Shown here in pieces: positions 4,646 to 7,500 of a DNA stretch of 7,500 nt. The DNA comes from Mycobacterium sp. (GTDB lineage: Bacteria; Actinomycetota; Actinomycetes; Mycobacteriales; Mycobacteriaceae). The DNA lies in assembly GCA_019246375.1 (NCBI GenBank), contig JAFAQO010000358.1, positions 1 through 7,500 on the forward strand, read 5' to 3'. The translations under genes and the position numbers were made by a program. The stretch's first letter is position 1; each line of letters opens with the position of its first letter. The notes under the pieces were generated by a model. It was not told where the DNA came from. It did not search any database and saw nothing but the letters and a program-made list of their open reading frames with translations.

Positions 4646-7474
4646 TCAACTACGCTTGGCCGCTTTCTTCGCCGGCGCCTTGCGGGTGGTCTTCTTGGCT
4701 CGCTTGACCGGCCCCCGCGCGCGCCGGTCGGCCAGCAGTTCGGCGGCACGCTCGTCGGTGATCGACAACACGTCGTCGCCCTTGCGCAGGCTGGCGTTGG
4801 TCTCCCCGTCGGTGACATACGGCCCGAACCGGCCGTCTTTGATGAGCATCTGTTTGCCTGACGCCGGATCGGTCCCCAGCTCACGCAGCGGCGGCGCCGA
4901 AGCACTCTGCCGTCCACGGTGTTTCGGCTCGGCGTAAATCTTGCACGCTTCCTCGAGCGTGATGGTGAATATCTGGTCTTCGGTAGCCAATGAGCGAGAG
5001 TCGTTGCCGCGCTTCAGGTATGGGCCGTATCGCCCGTTCTGCGCGGTGATCTCCTCACCCGATTCGGGATCGACGCCGACGACCCGCGGCAGCGCCAGCA
5101 GTTTGAGGGCGTCGTCAAGGTTGACGGTCTGCAGGTCCATGCTGCGCAGCAGCGATCCGGTTCGCGGTTTAGGACCGGTGGGCTTTTTACCCTTCCGTGG
5201 CGAAGCGCCGTCCTCGTCGCCGTTGTCAGGCGGCTCCGGCAAAATCTCGGTGACATACGGCCCATACCGACCGTCTTTGGCGACGATCTCGTGGCCAGTC
5301 TCTGGATCCACGCCCAGGACCCGCCCCTCCTGCGGTGTGGCGAAAAGCTCTTCGGCCAGTTCGAGGCTGAGCTCGTCGGGCGTGAGCGTGCCATTGAGAT
5401 TGGCGCGCTGCGGTGTGAGCTCGCCGTCGTCGCCGGCCACCATGCGTTCCAGATATGGCCCGTTCTTACCCACCCGAACATAGATGGGCCGGCCTTGAGC
5501 ATCGTCGAACAGCTTGATCGAGTTGACTTCTCGCGCGTCGATGCCTTCGAGGTTGACGCCGACGAGCTTCTTGAGGCCGCCTGAGCGGGCCACCGAGTCC
5601 GGCACACCATGGTCGCCGCCGAAGTAGAAGTTGCTGAGCCAATTGCTGCGATGCTCGTTGCCGGCGGCGATCTCGTCGAGCTCGTCTTCCATCGCCGCGG
5701 TGAAGCCGTAGTCGACGAGCCGACCGAAATGCTGCTCCAGAAGACCGGTCACCGCGAACGCCACCCACGACGGCACCAGGGCGCTGCCCCTCTTGTAGAC
5801 ATACCCGCGGTCCTGGATGGTCTTGATGATCGACGAGTAGGTCGACGGGCGGCCAATGCCCAAGTCTTCGAGCGCTTTGACCAGGGACGCCTCGGTGTAG
5901 CGCGGCGGTGGGTTGGTGGAGTGGCCGTCCGGGGTCAATTCGAGGGCGTTGAGCCGTTGCCCCTCGGTGAGGTGCGGCAGCCGCCGCTCGGCGTCGTCGG
6001 CTTCACCACCGGCCAGTTCGTCCACGGTCTCGACATAAGCCTTGAGGAAGCCGGGGAACGTCAGGGTGCGCCCAGTCGCGGTGAACACCACCTGCTGGTC
6101 GCCAGACGCACCGGCGATCCGCAAGCTCAGCGTGGTGCCGCGGGCGTCAGCCATCTGCGAGGCGACCGTGCGCTGCCAGATCAGCTCGTAAAGCCGGAAA
6201 TCGTCGCCGTCGAGCTCGCGGCGCACCGCGTCGGGGGTGGCGAACGTTTCGCCGGCGGGCCGGATGGCCTCGTGCGCTTCCTGGGCGTTCTTCACCTTGC
6301 GGGTGTACTGACGCGGCGACGGCGAGACGAACTCCTCGCCGTAGAGCTGACGCGCCTGGGTGCGGGCGGCGTTGATGGCCGACTGCGACAGTGTCGTCGA
6401 GTCGGTACGCATGTAGGTGATGTAGCCGTTCTCATAGAGCCGCTGCGCGACGCTCATCGTCCGCTCCGCGGAAAACCGCAGTTTGCGGCCGGCTTCCTGT
6501 TGCAGTGTCGAGGTCATGAACGGCGGATACGGGCGGCGGGTGTAGGGCTTCTCCTCAACCGACGCCACGGTCAGCGTCGCGCCGGTCAATCCGCTGGCCA
6601 ATGCGCCGGCGCTGGCCTCATCGAGCACCACGACTTCGTCGGGTTTGCGCACCGCCCCCAGCGAGTCGAAGTCGCGGCCGGTGGCGACCCGCAAGCCGTC
6701 GACGCTGGTCAGCCGGGCTGTGAAGGTGGGCGGGGACGCCGCCGGGTCGGAGACACTGGCATCCAGCTCGGCGACGACGTCCCAGTAGGCGGCGCTGCGG
6801 AACGCCATTCGGTCGCGTTCGCGCTGCACGATGATGCGGGTGGCCACTGATTGGACCCGGCCCGCCGACAGCTTGGGCGCCACCTTCTTCCAGAGCACCG
6901 GGCTGACCTCGTAGCCGTACAGCCGGTCCAGGATACGGCGGGTCTCCTGCGCGTCGACCAGGTCGTTGTCCAGATTGCGGGGATGTTCGGCGGCCGCCCG
7001 GATCGCCGGTTCGGTGATCTCGTGAAAGACCATCCGCTTGACCGGGACGCGGGGTTTGAGTGTCTCCAGCAGATGCCAGGCGATGGCTTCGCCTTCGCGG
7101 TCGCCGTCGGTAGCCAGATAAAGTTCGTCGACGTCTTTGAGCAGGCCCTTCAGCTCGGTGACCGTGTTCTTCTTATCCGGGCTGATGATGTAGAGCGGTT
7201 CGAAGTCGGCGTCGACATTGACCCCGAGCCGGGCCCACGGCTGCGACTTGTATTTGGCGGGTACGTCGGCCGCGGCGCGGGGCAGGTCGCGGATGTGGCC
7301 TCGTGAGGACTCCACGATGTAGCTGGAGCCCAGGTAGCCGGCCAGTTTGCGCGCCTTCGTCGGCGACTCCACGATGACGAGTCGCCGCGAGCTTCCATTT
7401 CCGCGACTTCCGGGACTTCTGGGACTTCCGGGACTTCCGGAGCCGCCGCGGTCCCTTACCTTCGGGTCAGCCAA
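4646..7474 (-). CDS. topA: DNA topoisomerase I
   Basis: A complete 942-residue type IA topoisomerase, which relaxes negative supercoils by cutting and passing one DNA strand. The Toprim domain begins at about residue 30 (RRLVIVESPTKARK) with E36 and the acidic triad D123, D125 and E127 in TDGDREGE. The core contains SAGRVQSVATR (203-213) and the catalytic tyrosine Y354 in YITYMRTDST. The C-terminal half carries four actinobacterial repeats marked by GKNGPY (669), GRYGPY (735), GRYGPY (814) and GRFGPY (881). A 25-residue Lys/Arg-rich tail (918-942) follows; there are no Cys4 zinc fingers, as usual for mycobacteria. The TTG start at 7474 is forced: TAA lies in frame at 7481-7483 with only GCG and CAG between, and MADPK matches the family N-terminus. 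Residues 10-29 are an expanded Gly/Ser/Pro linker (see the repeat entry). The stop lies 7 bp from the cyclase stop. Ortholog: Rv3646c, 934 residues from memory. Confidence 0.98.
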   Translation of the reverse strand: MADPKVRDRGGSGSPGSPRSPGSRGNGSSRRLVIVESPTKARKLAGYLGSSYIVESSRGHIRDLPRAAADVPAKYKSQPWARLGVNVDADFEPLYIISPDKKNTVTELKGLLKDVDELYLATDGDREGEAIAWHLLETLKPRVPVKRMVFHEITEPAIRAAAEHPRNLDNDLVDAQETRRILDRLYGYEVSPVLWKKVAPKLSAGRVQSVATRIIVQRERDRMAFRSAAYWDVVAELDASVSDPAASPPTFTARLTSVDGLRVATGRDFDSLGAVRKPDEVVVLDEASAGALASGLTGATLTVASVEEKPYTRRPYPPFMTSTLQQEAGRKLRFSAERTMSVAQRLYENGYITYMRTDSTTLSQSAINAARTQARQLYGEEFVSPSPRQYTRKVKNAQEAHEAIRPAGETFATPDAVRRELDGDDFRLYELIWQRTVASQMADARGTTLSLRIAGASGDQQVVFTATGRTLTFPGFLKAYVETVDELAGGEADDAERRLPHLTEGQRLNALELTPDGHSTNPPPRYTEASLVKALEDLGIGRPSTYSSIIKTIQDRGYVYKRGSALVPSWVAFAVTGLLEQHFGRLVDYGFTAAMEDELDEIAAGNEHRSNWLSNFYFGGDHGVPDSVARSGGLKKLVGVNLEGIDAREVNSIKLFDDAQGRPIYVRVGKNGPYLERMVAGDDGELTPQRANLNGTLTPDELSLELAEELFATPQEGRVLGVDPETGHEIVAKDGRYGPYVTEILPEPPDNGDEDGASPRKGKKPTGPKPRTGSLLRSMDLQTVNLDDALKLLALPRVVGVDPESGEEITAQNGRYGPYLKRGNDSRSLATEDQIFTITLEEACKIYAEPKHRGRQSASAPPLRELGTDPASGKQMLIKDGRFGPYVTDGETNASLRKGDDVLSITDERAAELLADRRARGPVKRAKKTTRKAPAKKAAKRS
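7403..7438. repeat. 9-bp tandem repeat, four units, inside topA
   Basis: Four head-to-tail 9-bp units on the + strand: GCGACTTCC, GGGACTTCT, GGGACTTCC and GGGACTTCC, differing at one base each or not at all. Because the unit is a multiple of three it stays in frame. On the - strand it encodes GSP-GSP-RSP-GSR, residues 13-24 of TopA. It lies in the flexible segment before the Toprim domain, outside the conserved fold. Confidence 0.9.
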
Positions 7475-7485
7475 CTGCGCTTACG

Positions 7486-7489
7486 CTCC
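7486..7489 (-). promoter_or_regulatory. Probable Shine-Dalgarno of topA
   Basis: On the - strand, GGAG (inside GGAAGTGGAG) ends 11 nt before the TTG start, slightly farther than the usual 5-9 nt. Together with the weak TTG codon this suggests modest initiation. The topA promoter itself lies outside the window. Confidence 0.45.
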
Positions 7490-7500
7490 ACTTCCATATC

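Noticed and set aside
3979..4917. A 312-codon open frame on the - strand overlapping the cyclase 3' end and the topA 3' end
   Set aside because: It runs antisense to the catalytic domain of the cyclase and out of frame in topA. Composition is Arg-rich and without motifs.
5609..6850. A 413-codon open frame on the + strand, antisense to topA
   Set aside because: A long stop-free frame is expected opposite a high-G+C gene. The translation has no recognisable motifs, while the - strand holds the TopA core.

Overview
The window looks like chromosomal DNA of a mycobacterium, or a very close actinobacterial relative. It is uniformly G+C-rich with actinobacterial codon use. The gene order DNA polymerase III delta' (holB) / membrane HAMP-adenylyl cyclase / topA is the one I know from M. 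tuberculosis (Rv3644c, Rv3645, Rv3646c). The TopA protein reads almost residue for residue like the mycobacterial enzyme. The species cannot be fixed from the sequence alone.

Layout. (1) Bases 1-1559, + strand: the 3' part of a gene for a polytopic membrane protein, cut by the window edge, with a soluble C-terminal domain; not recognised, possibly a GT-C-like glycosyltransferase. (2) Bases 1560-1610: a short gap with two back-to-back hairpins, between the convergent membrane-protein gene and a tRNA. (3) Bases 1611-1683, - strand: tRNA-Thr(CGU), with a recognisable promoter in the 52-bp gap after holB. (4) Bases 1736-2944, - strand: holB, the clamp-loader delta' subunit. (5) Bases 2945-3048: a 104-bp divergent promoter region. 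(6) Bases 3049-4638, + strand: a six-helix membrane class III adenylyl cyclase with a HAMP domain (Rv3645 type), apparently translated from a leaderless GTG. (7) Bases 4646-7474, - strand: complete topA, starting at a TTG, convergent with the cyclase and separated from it by only 7 bp.

How the parts relate: holB (clamp loading) and topA (relaxing negative supercoils) are housekeeping replication and chromosome functions. The cyclase makes cAMP at the inner membrane, and tRNA-Thr serves translation. They are neighbours rather than one operon: holB and the cyclase diverge, and the cyclase and topA converge. No mobile element, CRISPR array, toxin-antitoxin or defence cassette is visible. I find no convincing previously undescribed system. 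The points worth a second look are small: paired candidate leaderless promoters, a 9-bp tandem repeat expanding the TopA N-terminus, a 13-codon frame over the topA start, and the unidentified membrane protein beside the tRNA.
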